Source: Syntrophomonas sp. (lineage in GTDB: Bacteria > Bacillota > Syntrophomonadia > Syntrophomonadales > Syntrophomonadaceae). From it: 64,000 nucleotides of DNA. The translations under genes were made by a program, and so were the position numbers. A model generated the notes under the pieces. It saw nothing but the letters and a program-made list of their open reading frames with translations. It was not told the DNA's origin and did not search any database. This document shows, piece after piece, positions 7,992 to 17,574 of this stretch (positions are counted from its first letter, which is position 1; every line of letters starts with the position of its first letter). The stretch spans positions 96,813-160,812 of the forward strand of contig JAENYG010000009.1 in assembly GCA_016841875.1 (NCBI GenBank). The letters run 5' to 3'.

Positions 7992-10900
7992 ATGCTTAGC
8001 GAGTCAATGATTAAGAATGAAGCCAGCAGCAGTGCTGTCTATTACCGGGGAATACGGTATTACAATGAAGCTCGGGTAAAAAAGCTTAGTTTCGATAAAT
8101 CCCATCGATGCTTTAATGCCACTGTAATCGGTGAAGTGCACTATGATGTATCAGTGCATTTCAATGAGGACATGCTGGTTGATGATTATGATTGTGATTG
8201 CCCGGCTTATTATGAATATGAAGGTGCCTGCAAACATGTCGTCGCATTGATGAAAGTAATACAGAAGCAGTGGGATACTTATTTTGCTCTTCCCAGTAAT
8301 AGCGTGGTCTTTTCTTCCCCCAGGAGATCCCAGTTGGATTCCCGAACCTTACAGAGTGACCATCTCACTAACACGCTGATGAACTTGTTTGAGCAGGATC
8401 TGGCTGTTGGGTCTGACTTAAGGGAGAAAAAATCACAAGCCAATACCATACTCGTTCCTACCTTTTGCCTATCTGCGATTGGAGGCAGAAAGCAGCACAG
8501 CCTGGAGTTTCATATTGGCAACATCCGGCCCTATGTGGTGAAGGATATTCCTGCTTTCTTGACTGCCTATCTGAATAAACGAGACCTTTACTTTGGGAAA
8601 AACTACACCTTCCGGCCCCGGGAGGATGTTTTTGATGAAACTTCGGCTGCACTAATGCAAATAATTATCGATGCCTATCGCGATGAGAAATACTTGCAGG
8701 GATGGTCCTCCTATGGGTATACCCTGGGCTTGACCTTCTCCAACAAGAAATCCATGCGTTTGACCAACTCCATGCTGCTCAGATTTTTGGAGTTAATGGA
8801 GGATAAAACCTTCGATGCCTATATAAATAATCACAAGATAAGCGGGATGAGCATCCATAAGGGCAGGCCGCCTTTCCCGCTTAATCTGCAGGGTATACGC
8901 GGTGGCATCAAGTTATCGCTGGACTCGCAGAACCAGGTATATTACGGGCTCGATGCAGATAACCGGTATATTTATCACCAGGGTCTGATATATCATGTTG
9001 ATAGTCTGTTTGCCCAGACCATAACCCCTTTGATTGCTGCTTTTGCCCAGAAGCCCCGGCCTGAACTGGAGATCGGCGATAACGATGTGGCCCGTTTTTT
9101 TTCAGCGGTCCGCCCCGCTCTGGAAAGTGTTACTGAGCTTGAGGTAGAAGCGGCTCTATCGGAGAAGTATTTTTATGAAGAACCCGAAACAAAAGTGTAT
9201 TTTGATCGTTTCCAGAACGGCATTGCGGCCCGGATCGAATTTCAATACAGCACCCATAGCTTGAATCCTGTCCTGCAGCAGACCGGTGAAGCAATCAAAA
9301 ACTCGGATGGTAAAGTGCTCTTGCGGTCTGTCAAAAAGGAAAAACAACTTATAAATGTTTTCCATCGATATCAATTCCAATTGCTTCAAGGGCTGTTTGT
9401 GCAGGAAGAGGAAGCAATGGTCTTCAAATTTCTTCAGGACGCCTTACCTGAACTGGAAACTATGGCAGAGCTTTATTATTCCGATGATTTCAAAGCCAGA
9501 ATCAACTATAATGCCGCAGTTTTCCCCGGCGTAAGGATGAATACCGGAAATGGCCTGCTGGAATTATCCCTTGAATACCAGGATATTTCTCCCCGGGAGT
9601 TTATCGAATTATTAAAATCCTATAAGATGAAGAAAAACTATCACCGCTTGAAGAACGGAAGTTTTCTTGCTCTGGATAACAGCGAAATCCAAAGTGTCGC
9701 TGAACTTATGGCAGAACTGGATGTCAGCAGTCATGCCATAGCTGCGGGTAAGATCCAACTCCCTGCCTACCGAGCACCCTACCTTGATCAAATAGCCCGG
9801 GAAAGAGGACTTAATGTCCAAGGTAATGGGGCCTTCAAGACCCTGGTGCGGGAAATTCGAGAACCTCAGGAATCAGATTATGAACTTCCTGCTCGCATTC
9901 AGACTAAGCTTCGGCATTATCAAGAGAACGGCTTCAAGTGGTTAAAATCTCTGTCTGCCTATGGATTTGGGGGTATTCTAGCCGATGATATGGGCCTGGG
10001 CAAAACTCTGCAAGTACTCAGCCTGCTGCTTTCAGACCAGGCCAAAGGCGGTCAGACGTCACTGGCTATCGTTCCCACTTCGTTGATGTACCACTGGCAG
10101 GATGAAGCCCGGCGTTTCACCCCGGATCTGGAGGTTGCTGTTATATCGGGCAGTCAGCCAGAACGCCGTGAAATTCTGGGTTCTCTGGACAGGCCGGATC
10201 TTATCGTAACCTCTTATGCTCTTATCAAACGAGACCTGGACCTATACCGGGACATGCAGTTCAGATATTGTATTCTGGATGAGGCGCAAAATATTAAAAA
10301 TCCAAATACCCAGGCAGCTAAAGCGGTCAAAAAAATTCAAGCCTCAGCACGCTTCGCCCTTACCGGAACACCGATCGAGAACTCCCTGAGCGAGCTGTGG
10401 TCCATATTTGATTTTTTAATGCCCGGATATCTCTTGAGTCATAATAAATTCAGGAGCCGCTATGAAGTGCCCATTGTAAAAAACAATCAGCCTGAAGCAA
10501 TACAGGAATTAAAAAAGCATATCCAGCCCTTTGTTATGAGAAGAATGAAAAGGGAAGTCCTTAAAGAATTACCGGCAAAAACAGAAAATAAGATGTCCAA
10601 TCCCATGACTGCAGAACAGCGCAAACTCTATCTGGCCTATCTGATGCAAGCCCAACAGGAATTTCGGGAGGAAGTACAGAAGCATGGTTTTGATAGGAGT
10701 CAGATCAAGATCCTATCGATTTTAACCAGACTTAGACAGATTTGCTGCCATCCCTCCCTGTTTATAGAAAACTACACCGGAGGAAGCGGCAAGCTGGAGC
10801 TTCTAATGGAAGTCCTGACAGATGCTATTGACAGTGGCCATCGCATCCTGGTATTTTCCCAATTTACCAGTATGTTGAGCCTGATAAAAACAGAGCTCGA

Positions 10901-11297
10901 CCGCTCCGCGACTTCTTATTATTATCTGGACGGTTCAACCCCTGCCGAGCAGCGTATGAAGCTAGTCCATTCATTTAACGCCGGTAAGCAGAAAGTATTT
11001 CTCATTTCACTAAAGGCCGGAGGAACCGGATTGAATCTGACCGGTGCAGATGTAGTTATTCACTACGATCCCTGGTGGAATCCGGCAGTAGAAGACCAGG
11101 CCACTGACAGAGCCTACCGCATCGGCCAGAAGAACGCGGTCCAGGTGATAAAACTTATCAGTAAAGACAGCATAGAAGAGAAGATTTTCGAACTGCAGGA
11201 AAAAAAGAAAGCACTAATTGATGCCGTGATTCAACCCGGCGAAAACTTCCTGAGTAAAATGAGTGAAGAAGATATCCGTATGCTGTTTGAAGTCTAA
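7992..11297 (+). CDS. SWIM zinc-finger SNF2-family helicase
   Basis: A large (1101 residue) DNA-dependent ATPase of the bacterial Snf2/RapA-related group, thought to remodel protein-DNA or protein-RNA complexes. Residues about 66-85 are a SWIM zinc finger (Cys68, Cys70, Cys80, His82). The middle ~500 residues match the bacterial SNF2-associated region. The ATPase begins near residue 640: GGILADDMGLGKT (Walker A), DEAQNIKNP (motif II), ALTGTPIENSLSELWS (motif III). The second lobe follows with VFSQFTSML, LDGSTPAEQR, LISLKAGGTGLNLT and DRAYRIGQ. All motifs are intact and the length is normal. AAGGAG precedes the ATG. It stands alone, with no methylase or nuclease partner. Confidence 0.95.
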   Translation: MLSESMIKNEASSSAVYYRGIRYYNEARVKKLSFDKSHRCFNATVIGEVHYDVSVHFNEDMLVDDYDCDCPAYYEYEGACKHVVALMKVIQKQWDTYFALPSNSVVFSSPRRSQLDSRTLQSDHLTNTLMNLFEQDLAVGSDLREKKSQANTILVPTFCLSAIGGRKQHSLEFHIGNIRPYVVKDIPAFLTAYLNKRDLYFGKNYTFRPREDVFDETSAALMQIIIDAYRDEKYLQGWSSYGYTLGLTFSNKKSMRLTNSMLLRFLELMEDKTFDAYINNHKISGMSIHKGRPPFPLNLQGIRGGIKLSLDSQNQVYYGLDADNRYIYHQGLIYHVDSLFAQTITPLIAAFAQKPRPELEIGDNDVARFFSAVRPALESVTELEVEAALSEKYFYEEPETKVYFDRFQNGIAARIEFQYSTHSLNPVLQQTGEAIKNSDGKVLLRSVKKEKQLINVFHRYQFQLLQGLFVQEEEAMVFKFLQDALPELETMAELYYSDDFKARINYNAAVFPGVRMNTGNGLLELSLEYQDISPREFIELLKSYKMKKNYHRLKNGSFLALDNSEIQSVAELMAELDVSSHAIAAGKIQLPAYRAPYLDQIARERGLNVQGNGAFKTLVREIREPQESDYELPARIQTKLRHYQENGFKWLKSLSAYGFGGILADDMGLGKTLQVLSLLLSDQAKGGQTSLAIVPTSLMYHWQDEARRFTPDLEVAVISGSQPERREILGSLDRPDLIVTSYALIKRDLDLYRDMQFRYCILDEAQNIKNPNTQAAKAVKKIQASARFALTGTPIENSLSELWSIFDFLMPGYLLSHNKFRSRYEVPIVKNNQPEAIQELKKHIQPFVMRRMKREVLKELPAKTENKMSNPMTAEQRKLYLAYLMQAQQEFREEVQKHGFDRSQIKILSILTRLRQICCHPSLFIENYTGGSGKLELLMEVLTDAIDSGHRILVFSQFTSMLSLIKTELDRSATSYYYLDGSTPAEQRMKLVHSFNAGKQKVFLISLKAGGTGLNLTGADVVIHYDPWWNPAVEDQATDRAYRIGQKNAVQVIKLISKDSIEEKIFELQEKKKALIDAVIQPGENFLSKMSEEDIRMLFEV

Positions 11298-11748
11298 TTG
11301 CCCCTATACTGATACTCACCATTCAACGATTACGGCAGATTTTTAATCATGCTTTCCACCCTGGCAACACCAGGTCCGCGAGATAACATTCTGTTTATTG
11401 TGACTCCATCGTAATGATCCCGTCTATTTCTACAAGTTATAACTACATATTGATTAGCCCTCAAGAACAGCCACAACCTGTACAAACTAGCATGAGAAGG
11501 GAAAAGTGTAAATTTATGGTTGTGGCATGTATAAATAAGTTTTATGATTGTATATAGAGAATTATGAGGAAATATGTATTTTTGCTGGAGTGAATGACGA
11601 TGCTGGGGCGGGTTTGAAGGGGTGCTAAGGCTAATAATCGGCAGTTCAGCAAATGGTTATGATATAACAATACTGGCAAGTTGGAAGGTAAAACCCTCGT
11701 ATAAATTACACATGATAAGATGAATTAAGTATAAGAAAGGTTAGATTT
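11298..11748. other. Intergenic region, no feature recognised
   Basis: About 450 nt with no convincing coding frame, RNA fold or repeat. A short CCTGG/CCAGG hairpin occurs near 11360. The last 60 nt are AT-rich and should hold the promoter of the next gene. Confidence 0.5.
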
Positions 11749-12678
11749 ATGAGAAACGAAAAAGAAAAACTATTTGATGGTAAAAAAGTAGGTGAGAATT
11801 TACACGGATTAGCAAATAAAGTTAGCAAAATTACAAAAGATTTAGCAGTAAATTCGACGGATTCAGTTATAAATGCAATCGACCAAAATGGTAATGGTGA
11901 AATAGACATTGAAGATATTGTCATTATGGGATTACGAGTTCCAGGTATTAAAATCAACCGTGCTGAATTTCTTAAAAGAGAACTTTTTAAAAATTATCCA
12001 CAGAACGTTATTGACACTGCAATAGCTAATACTCCGGCACAAGCTAAAATACCATTAATAGAAATAGATAAAATCGCTGATGAAGTAATCAAGTTTGAAA
12101 GAAATTGTGTATCAGGTATATCTGCGGCACTTGGTACTCCGGGGGGGGTAGCAATGGTTGCTACAATTCCAGCTGATATATCTCAATATTATGGATATAT
12201 GTTAAGAGTGACACAAAAACTCTTATATTTGTACGGGTTTCCCGAAATAGATACTGAAGAAAAAGGACAAAAATTTGATTCTGAAACAATAAACATTTTA
12301 ATTCTATGCTTGGGAGTAATGTATGGAGTTGCTGGTGCAAATAATGCTATAAAAGTAATGGCAAAAGCTTTGGCAACAGGTGTTGAAAAGAAACTGATAA
12401 GAGCTGCTCTTACCAAGGGAACTATTTATCCTATTGTAAAAAGTGTTATGAAGTGGTTTAATGTGAACTTGACTAAAAAAATATTTGCCGAAACTTTTAA
12501 AAAGGCAATTCCTGTTGTTGGTGGTGTAATTGGTGGAGGTATCACTTTTGTTACATTTAAGCCGTGTTGTGACAAATTAAAAGCTTCCTTGCAAGATACA
12601 TTGTTAAGTAATCCAAATCACAATATATCAGATGAAGAGAATATTACTATTATTATAGAGGATGCACAAGAAGTATAA
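11749..12678 (+). CDS. EcsC-like protein with an EF-hand-type calcium loop
   Basis: A protein of 309 residues without a signal peptide. Residues about 44-55 read D-Q-N-G-N-G-E-I-D-I-E-D, a canonical EF-hand/dockerin-like calcium loop with Asp rather than Glu at position 12. Residues about 120-250 resemble the EcsC family (GISAALGTPGGVAMVATIPADISQYYGYMLR, LYLYGFPE), whose role is unknown. Two Gly-rich hydrophobic stretches (CLGVMYGVAGA and IPVVGGVIGGGITFVTF) suggest membrane association. Base composition and codon use are clearly more AT-rich than in the helicase gene upstream, which fits recent transfer. AGAAAGG lies 8-10 nt before the ATG. EcsC kinship is moderate confidence. Confidence 0.65.
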   Translation: MRNEKEKLFDGKKVGENLHGLANKVSKITKDLAVNSTDSVINAIDQNGNGEIDIEDIVIMGLRVPGIKINRAEFLKRELFKNYPQNVIDTAIANTPAQAKIPLIEIDKIADEVIKFERNCVSGISAALGTPGGVAMVATIPADISQYYGYMLRVTQKLLYLYGFPEIDTEEKGQKFDSETINILILCLGVMYGVAGANNAIKVMAKALATGVEKKLIRAALTKGTIYPIVKSVMKWFNVNLTKKIFAETFKKAIPVVGGVIGGGITFVTFKPCCDKLKASLQDTLLSNPNHNISDEENITIIIEDAQEV

Positions 12679-12917
12679 ATTCCATTTCATTAAGAATTAT
12701 TGGTGACGAGCCTTTTTGTAACATTCCCCAACTTTGTCTAATGTTTATAACCGACTAATCCAGTCGTGTTATCAAACTTCCCATTATCCATATAATGAAC
12801 AGTCTGTTTATTGCTAAAGAATAAAATGATAGTAGGGAAATACTAAAGAATTTCATTTATACACTTCCGGAAACTTCTTTGATATATTGATGGCTAATAA
12901 TTAGAATGGGTGATTGC

Positions 12918-13448
12918 ATGAAAAAATATCTATATCTATTCGTTTGTATGGCTATAAGTTTAGCCCTCCTGGCAGGATGCGGAAATCATGGCAACAGCAA
13001 TCCGGCCATAGGAACAGAAAACATCGTAACGGAAACTGCTTCAAACCAGCCTGCTGAGACAAGTGACTGGGAACCTACAACGTATGAAACGGTCAATAAC
13101 TTTGACGGCGTTACTATGACTGTAAAGGAAGGAACAGCTTCCTCTGCCGGGTTGACAGTAGTGTTTGAGAATGAATCTGGCAGTCAATGTACCTATGGTG
13201 AATACTATTGTTTGGAAAAGAAAATCAATGGAAGCTGGTATCAGGTTCCTGTGGTTATAGATGGCGACTACGCATTTAATCATATTGCTTATGAGGTTGC
13301 TGGCGAGCGTGAATGGACCATTGATTGGGAATGGCTCTATGGCAGTCTGGATACAGGTGAATACCGTATTGTGAAGGATGTACTGGATTTTCGGGGTCCG
13401 GGGGATTATGATAAATACTATTTGGCTGCGGAGTTTACAATTTACTAA
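12918..13448 (+). CDS. Lipoprotein with bacterial immunoglobulin-like domain
   Basis: A secreted lipoprotein of 176 residues. The signal peptide MKKYLYLFVCMAISLALLAGC ends in a lipobox. After a Ser/Thr-rich linker, residues about 60-175 form an Ig-like domain (VTMTVKEGTASSAGLTVVFEN, LEKKINGSWYQVP, WEWLYGSLDTGEYRIVK). The domain often occurs in Firmicute lipoproteins linked to M56/BlaR-type regulators, and a truncated one lies just downstream. I prefer this ATG over the one 12 nt earlier, because the GGGTGA site lies between them. The last 25 codons recur as a fossil at 14443. Confidence 0.8.
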   Translation: MKKYLYLFVCMAISLALLAGCGNHGNSNPAIGTENIVTETASNQPAETSDWEPTTYETVNNFDGVTMTVKEGTASSAGLTVVFENESGSQCTYGEYYCLEKKINGSWYQVPVVIDGDYAFNHIAYEVAGEREWTIDWEWLYGSLDTGEYRIVKDVLDFRGPGDYDKYYLAAEFTIY

Positions 13449-13464
13449 CCAATCGAAATGAGTA

Positions 13465-13602
13465 GTAAAATACTACGAATATTTTTATTATGGTGAAAAT
13501 GCCCGTTCTAACTAAATCTTATAGAGAACAGTGTATATTATTGCGCTATGGGGGAAGGCATGAAGTTCAGTTGTGAATATGGTCGTGATAATATTGCTCG
13601 TC
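13465..13602 (+). pseudogene. Fossil of a lipoprotein/transglutaminase-like gene pair (copy of 19321-19843 with deletions)
   Basis: Three blocks match the later locus in order. 13465-13501 matches 19321-19357 with two mismatches. 13501-13579 matches 19609-19687. 13577-13602 matches 19815-19840. The roughly 250 and 130 nt in between are deleted. The blocks include the end of one gene, the ribosome binding site and start of the transglutaminase-like gene (here GGGGGAAGGCATG), and part of its helix. No open frame survives. Confidence 0.75.
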
Positions 13603-13636
13603 AGGTATTATTAATAATTAGGAGATAAAAGTTAAT

Positions 13637-14404
13637 ATGTTTATAGCAGAAACAGCCTTTACTCTAAAAGACAAGGTGAATGAGGAATTAGCCGAAGACG
13701 CTATTAACAGCTTTTTGGGTTCATTACGCATGAATGGACAGGTTTTGGGGAAAGAGTTTCTTATTGCTAAAAGAGGTTTAATATATCGAGCCTTTCTTCA
13801 TATCCCTGAAGCTGATTCTTTGGATAAAAAGTATGCAAATAGCTATGTTTTAAGGGAGTTAAAGAAATTAGATGAAGTAGGTTTATCTTTTTTACATAAA
13901 ATAATTGGTAAAGAACCGGATTGTTCATCCATTTGTGTGTGTAATTCACCTGGAAGTTATATTGTTTTTACCGATTATATTTCACTTGAATCACCTCTTC
14001 GTTGCGGTGATTGCTTTGGTGTTGTTCCATTATATAAAATTCCTCGTACTTATGACGATGAGTATTATGATATCATTTGTTGGCAAAGCGATTATCAAGC
14101 TTGTGATAGTCTTCAGATGAATTGTTTGACAGGAGAACGCTTTGGGAAACAACAAATGAGCAGACATAATAGCAGCTTATCTAAACAAGGAATTCAAATT
14201 TGTAATAATATAACTAAGGCTACCGGTATAAAAACGTACTATTATTTATATCGGTATTCTTCGCTGGGAAAAAAAGCTGAGTTAAATAGAAGATGTCCAT
14301 CATGTGGGAAAGAATGGTTGCTTGATAAACCTTTGCATAAAATATTTGATTTCTGTTGTAATGATTGTTTATTGTTATCAAATATTTCATGGTCAGTTCG
14401 TTAA
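13637..14404 (+). CDS. Zinc-ribbon protein, probably DUF2310-like
   Basis: A cytosolic protein of 255 residues. It starts MFIAETAFTLKDKVNEE and has an N-terminal half without known motif (LRMNGQVLGKEF). There are two Cys clusters: SSICVCNSPGSY with RCGDCFG in the middle, and a C-terminal zinc ribbon CPSCGKEWLL...FCCNDCLLLSNISW. The order and the final ribbon resemble DUF2310 proteins, described as possibly nucleic-acid-binding; I recall this rather than prove it. GGAG lies about 12 nt before the ATG. The gene sits between the two copies of a 42-nt repeat (13421 and 14443) and may have been inserted there. Confidence 0.6.
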   Translation: MFIAETAFTLKDKVNEELAEDAINSFLGSLRMNGQVLGKEFLIAKRGLIYRAFLHIPEADSLDKKYANSYVLRELKKLDEVGLSFLHKIIGKEPDCSSICVCNSPGSYIVFTDYISLESPLRCGDCFGVVPLYKIPRTYDDEYYDIICWQSDYQACDSLQMNCLTGERFGKQQMSRHNSSLSKQGIQICNNITKATGIKTYYYLYRYSSLGKKAELNRRCPSCGKEWLLDKPLHKIFDFCCNDCLLLSNISWSVR

Positions 14405-14442
14405 ATTTATTGCAGGCAAGGGTGTAATTGACAGAATTTTAA

Positions 14443-14484
14443 TTTGGCTGCGGAGTTTACAATTTATTAAAACAAAATGAGTAT
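14443..14484 (+). repeat. Copy of the 3' end of the Ig-like lipoprotein gene
   Basis: It matches 13421-13464 apart from a 3-nt gap and a few changes (shared TTTGGCTGCGGAGTTTACAA). It forms the left junction of the truncated BlaR1-like gene. Confidence 0.8.
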
Positions 14485-15916
14485 ACACTTTTTATTTTTG
14501 GTGCTGTGTTTCACTGGTTTAATTCGCTTGTTTGGGTTCTTCCTTATGGGCGAGGTTATGGAGTTACCCTGTAATGAAAGTATTATTAATCAGATGCGTA
14601 GTGAGATAAAAGAGGACTATTCAATTTTTCTTTTATCACTGTCCTCAGGCAGACGAATTATAGGTAATTGTCTTCTTGCCTTTGGTGAGAACAATAAGAA
14701 AGGACGCATAATGAATATATTAAACTACAAAAAGCCTGCATTTTGGGTTGTTATTGCGGCAATTATTGCAGTGGTGGCAATTTGTGTGGGACTCGTGAAT
14801 AATCCACAAAAAGAACCATTAACAGTAGAAGATTATGCCAATCAATTTATGGAGCAGCAAATTACAACTTATGAAAAAAACGAAGGGACAGATGTCAAGA
14901 TTATTGACAGCAAAATTACCAGGCTTGAAAAAATAGCATCATTTGACGAATTGCTTTCATCACCTGTGGAAATTTGGAGCCTTGAATATCGCTTGAAACC
15001 TGATGATATAAGCAAGGCGTTCTTACCAGGTGGTATGAATGAGGTTGATGGATGGATTACCGAAAATAGCAGTATGGGTAAGCCTATGTTGATTTTTTCT
15101 TATGAAGGTTCAAAACCACAGTATTTAGGATACGCTTGGAGTGGAGAAGGTGATTTTACTACAGTTGCAGGACGGGAAACAGCACTTCGCATGTTCCTTG
15201 AAGGGATGGATCTATTACCCAATGAAACTTATAGCGATACTGCGGAGAAAGCGCCAGTACCTTCATTAAATGAGCTTCTGACAAGTGAGTTAACAGCGAA
15301 CTTGGAAAGCGTTGGCGTTGATACCAGTACTCTCACCAGGCTGGAGATTATCGATCCTAAAGTAAATGATCCGTCATACTATCTTATTTCATCAACAGAA
15401 GGAATTCAAATGTATTTAGATGCGGACAGAAATGTTGTCAGTATCGTAAATTTTATAGCTGAAGATAATGGCCTATCAGCCCAGGACAATGTTGCGGTAT
15501 TACTGGATAAGGTCCGTAAGCTGCTTAATTTGGGCGATGACTATATCTGCTCGGATGGTTACACATCCTTTACCTTTACTCGTCAGTATCCTAACGGTCT
15601 TAAAAATATATATGAATCTGTCAATGTTCAGGTGAGTTCAGTTGCTCCTGCCGTGACCGTGCTGCGGAGGTTCAATGTACCGCCTAACCGTATAGAACCA
15701 GCTTTAACTGAGACAGAAGCTATCAAAGCGGCAGAAAATAATGAATATGCAGTAAATAATACCGAAGTGCCATTGATTTGCTATCGTCCGCCAGATTCAG
15801 AAACCGGCGAAGTAAGGCTAGCTTACAAAATTTATTATGGTACTGCATCCTGGGTAATAATTGATGCCGAGAATGGTGATGTATTGGGAATAGATGCTCT
15901 AAATGAAAATCGATGA
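14477..15916 (+). CDS. Truncated BlaR1/MecR1-type M56 protein: C-terminal sensor part only
   Basis: The first ~85 residues match the end of the M56 peptidase region of BlaR1/MecR1-like proteins (MELPCNESII, FLLSLSSGRRIIG, LAFGENNKKGRIMNILNYKKPAF), followed by a membrane helix (WVVIAAIIAVVAICVGLV). The protease part with HExxH is absent. In another frame, 14488-14530 reads FHWFNSLVW, the family's segment just before, so a frameshift and an upstream deletion have cut the gene at the 14443 repeat. ATG at 14711 has its own AAAGGA site and could express a membrane-anchored extracellular protein of about 400 residues. The rest (about 110-479) holds DUF-type and PepSY-like segments (TASWVIIDAENGDVLGID). 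Regulatory function is probably lost. Confidence 0.7.
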   Translation: MSIHFLFLVLCFTGLIRLFGFFLMGEVMELPCNESIINQMRSEIKEDYSIFLLSLSSGRRIIGNCLLAFGENNKKGRIMNILNYKKPAFWVVIAAIIAVVAICVGLVNNPQKEPLTVEDYANQFMEQQITTYEKNEGTDVKIIDSKITRLEKIASFDELLSSPVEIWSLEYRLKPDDISKAFLPGGMNEVDGWITENSSMGKPMLIFSYEGSKPQYLGYAWSGEGDFTTVAGRETALRMFLEGMDLLPNETYSDTAEKAPVPSLNELLTSELTANLESVGVDTSTLTRLEIIDPKVNDPSYYLISSTEGIQMYLDADRNVVSIVNFIAEDNGLSAQDNVAVLLDKVRKLLNLGDDYICSDGYTSFTFTRQYPNGLKNIYESVNVQVSSVAPAVTVLRRFNVPPNRIEPALTETEAIKAAENNEYAVNNTEVPLICYRPPDSETGEVRLAYKIYYGTASWVIIDAENGDVLGIDALNENR

Positions 15917-16065
15917 TCTGCTAGACCGCATTTATACAATATGGCAAAGAACAGCGACTGGTTATTTTGTTTTCAATCATACCATCCCCGAACCCCCTTT
16001 AATTTTTCAATACATAAATTACCCGAAATTAACACTTGAGTTAACGGGCAAGGAGGTGTTTGCTA

Positions 16066-16998
16066 ATGAATGTGCATGAACGCTTAACGGAGGCGGTACG
16101 CTTAGTAAAGGAAAGAGAAAAGTGGCTTCATCGCAGAGAAATTACCGGTAATCTAATTCAAGGACAGAAAAATCTTAGGGATCAACTGAAACAACAATTG
16201 GCTTTGGAAAGCAGAGATGTGGAAAGGTTAGACGGCATTACACTCCTTAATATTTGGCATAGCCTCAGAGGAACTAAGGAAGAAGCAAAACGCAAAGAGC
16301 AAGAGGAATATCTGACCGCCAAACTTAAGTATGATGAAGCAAATGCTGCCCTGATAGCACTTGAAGCAGATCTAACTAGAATGGACAACATTTTGGCCGC
16401 TATGGGTGATCTGGACACTAAATACCAGCAGGCTGTACGGGACAAGGAAGAGTATTTGCTTGGTTCTGGTGGATCTGAGGCTCAGCACCTGTTTGAGATG
16501 GCCGAACAGTTGGGATACTTAAAAGCCGAGGAAAAGGAACTGATAGAAGCAATTGAAGCCGGTAAGAAAGCGGAGCAAGCATTCTCCAAGGTGCAGAAAA
16601 GCTTGGGCAGCGCTTCAGGATGGGGTGCCGTTGACTTGTTGGGGGGAGGTCTTCTAACCACTGCGATAAAGCATTCACACATCAGTGATGCCAGGAATGA
16701 AATAGACCAGGCTCAGCTGCTGCTGCGCAAATTTCAGCGGGAACTGATTGATGTCAAAAACACCAATGACACCATTGAAATAGACGGATTGACAACATTT
16801 GCCGATTTCCTTTTGGATGGGTTGTTATTCGACGCAATAGTTCAGTTTAAAATCAACGATGCCCAGGATCGCACCAGGCAGCTCCAACGCCAGGTAAAGG
16901 AGACTATTCATGACCTGAACATGATGAAGGAGCAAAACATTCAAAAACTATTGGAACTCGACCAAGGACGCAGGCAAATAATAGAAAACATCAAGTGA
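16066..16998 (+). CDS. Coiled-coil protein of unknown function
   Basis: A highly charged protein of 310 residues without a signal peptide. Residues 1-150 are almost continuous coiled coil (EREKWLHRREI, LRDQLKQQLALESRDVERL, EEAKRKEQEEYLTAKLKYDEA). Two hydrophobic breaks, GWGAVDLLGGGLLTTAI (about 185-202) and FADFLLDGLLFDAIVQF (about 243-260), are each followed by another helix of heptads. The pattern suggests a helical bundle that may touch membranes. I do not recognise the family. AAGGAGGTG lies 7 nt before the ATG. A 90-nt piece of this gene recurs at 17575 and a 30-nt piece at 34061. Confidence 0.75.
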   Translation: MNVHERLTEAVRLVKEREKWLHRREITGNLIQGQKNLRDQLKQQLALESRDVERLDGITLLNIWHSLRGTKEEAKRKEQEEYLTAKLKYDEANAALIALEADLTRMDNILAAMGDLDTKYQQAVRDKEEYLLGSGGSEAQHLFEMAEQLGYLKAEEKELIEAIEAGKKAEQAFSKVQKSLGSASGWGAVDLLGGGLLTTAIKHSHISDARNEIDQAQLLLRKFQRELIDVKNTNDTIEIDGLTTFADFLLDGLLFDAIVQFKINDAQDRTRQLQRQVKETIHDLNMMKEQNIQKLLELDQGRRQIIENIK

Positions 16999-17172
16999 GT
17001 GTTATTTGCAGGTGAAAATACCTGCCTGTTACTAATGTATTTTCCATGAACCCCAGGGATGGTTAAAGTCATTAACGCTAAGGCGGTAATTCTTTAATTG
17101 CGATGAAGATAACGAGGGCAGTGTTATTGATTTAGATGGGGTTGCCCTTATGAGAAGTTGGGAGGGCAAATC

Positions 17173-17574
17173 ATGATGCTTTTGATAATAATTGCTGCTT
17201 TTTTAGTGGTGGGAATAATTCCTGCAGTTTTGATAACTAAATTTTATGATAAAAAGCCCATAAATCCATACTTGCCCGCATTTATAGTATGGCTGTTGGG
17301 TCTTTTCAACTATGTCTATTATAAGATAATATATCTTTTACAAGATACTGGTATTGATCCTATTGGGCAATTAGGTACATTATTCATAATGGCAATTGCG
17401 GTAATAAGCTCCTGTATTTCATGGATAATCGCTGAGGTATGGGTTAGACAAAAAGGTATAACCGAAACGAAGCTAAGGAAACTGGTAATGGCATTGAATA
17501 TCTTGACCATAGTTCTTCCTTTACTTTTTATGTTCATTGTAAGAATTATTTGGTCACTGCTGTCGCAAATGTGA
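17173..17574 (+). CDS. Small multi-pass membrane protein
   Basis: 133 residues with about four hydrophobic helices (MMLLIIIAAFLVVGIIPAVL, FIVWLLGLFNYVYY, TLFIMAIAVISSCISWIIA, LVMALNILTIVLPLLFMFIV). No family is recognised. The start is the ATG 6 nt after GGAGGG; the TTG 15 nt upstream is less likely. The stop codon abuts the fossil of the coiled-coil gene. Confidence 0.65.
   Translation: MMLLIIIAAFLVVGIIPAVLITKFYDKKPINPYLPAFIVWLLGLFNYVYYKIIYLLQDTGIDPIGQLGTLFIMAIAVISSCISWIIAEVWVRQKGITETKLRKLVMALNILTIVLPLLFMFIVRIIWSLLSQM

Noticed and set aside
7992..11297. SNF2 helicase as part of a defence island (DISARM- or Druantia-like)
   Set aside because: No methylase, nuclease or other defence gene is adjacent, and the SWIM-SNF2 layout is common in Firmicutes as a single gene.
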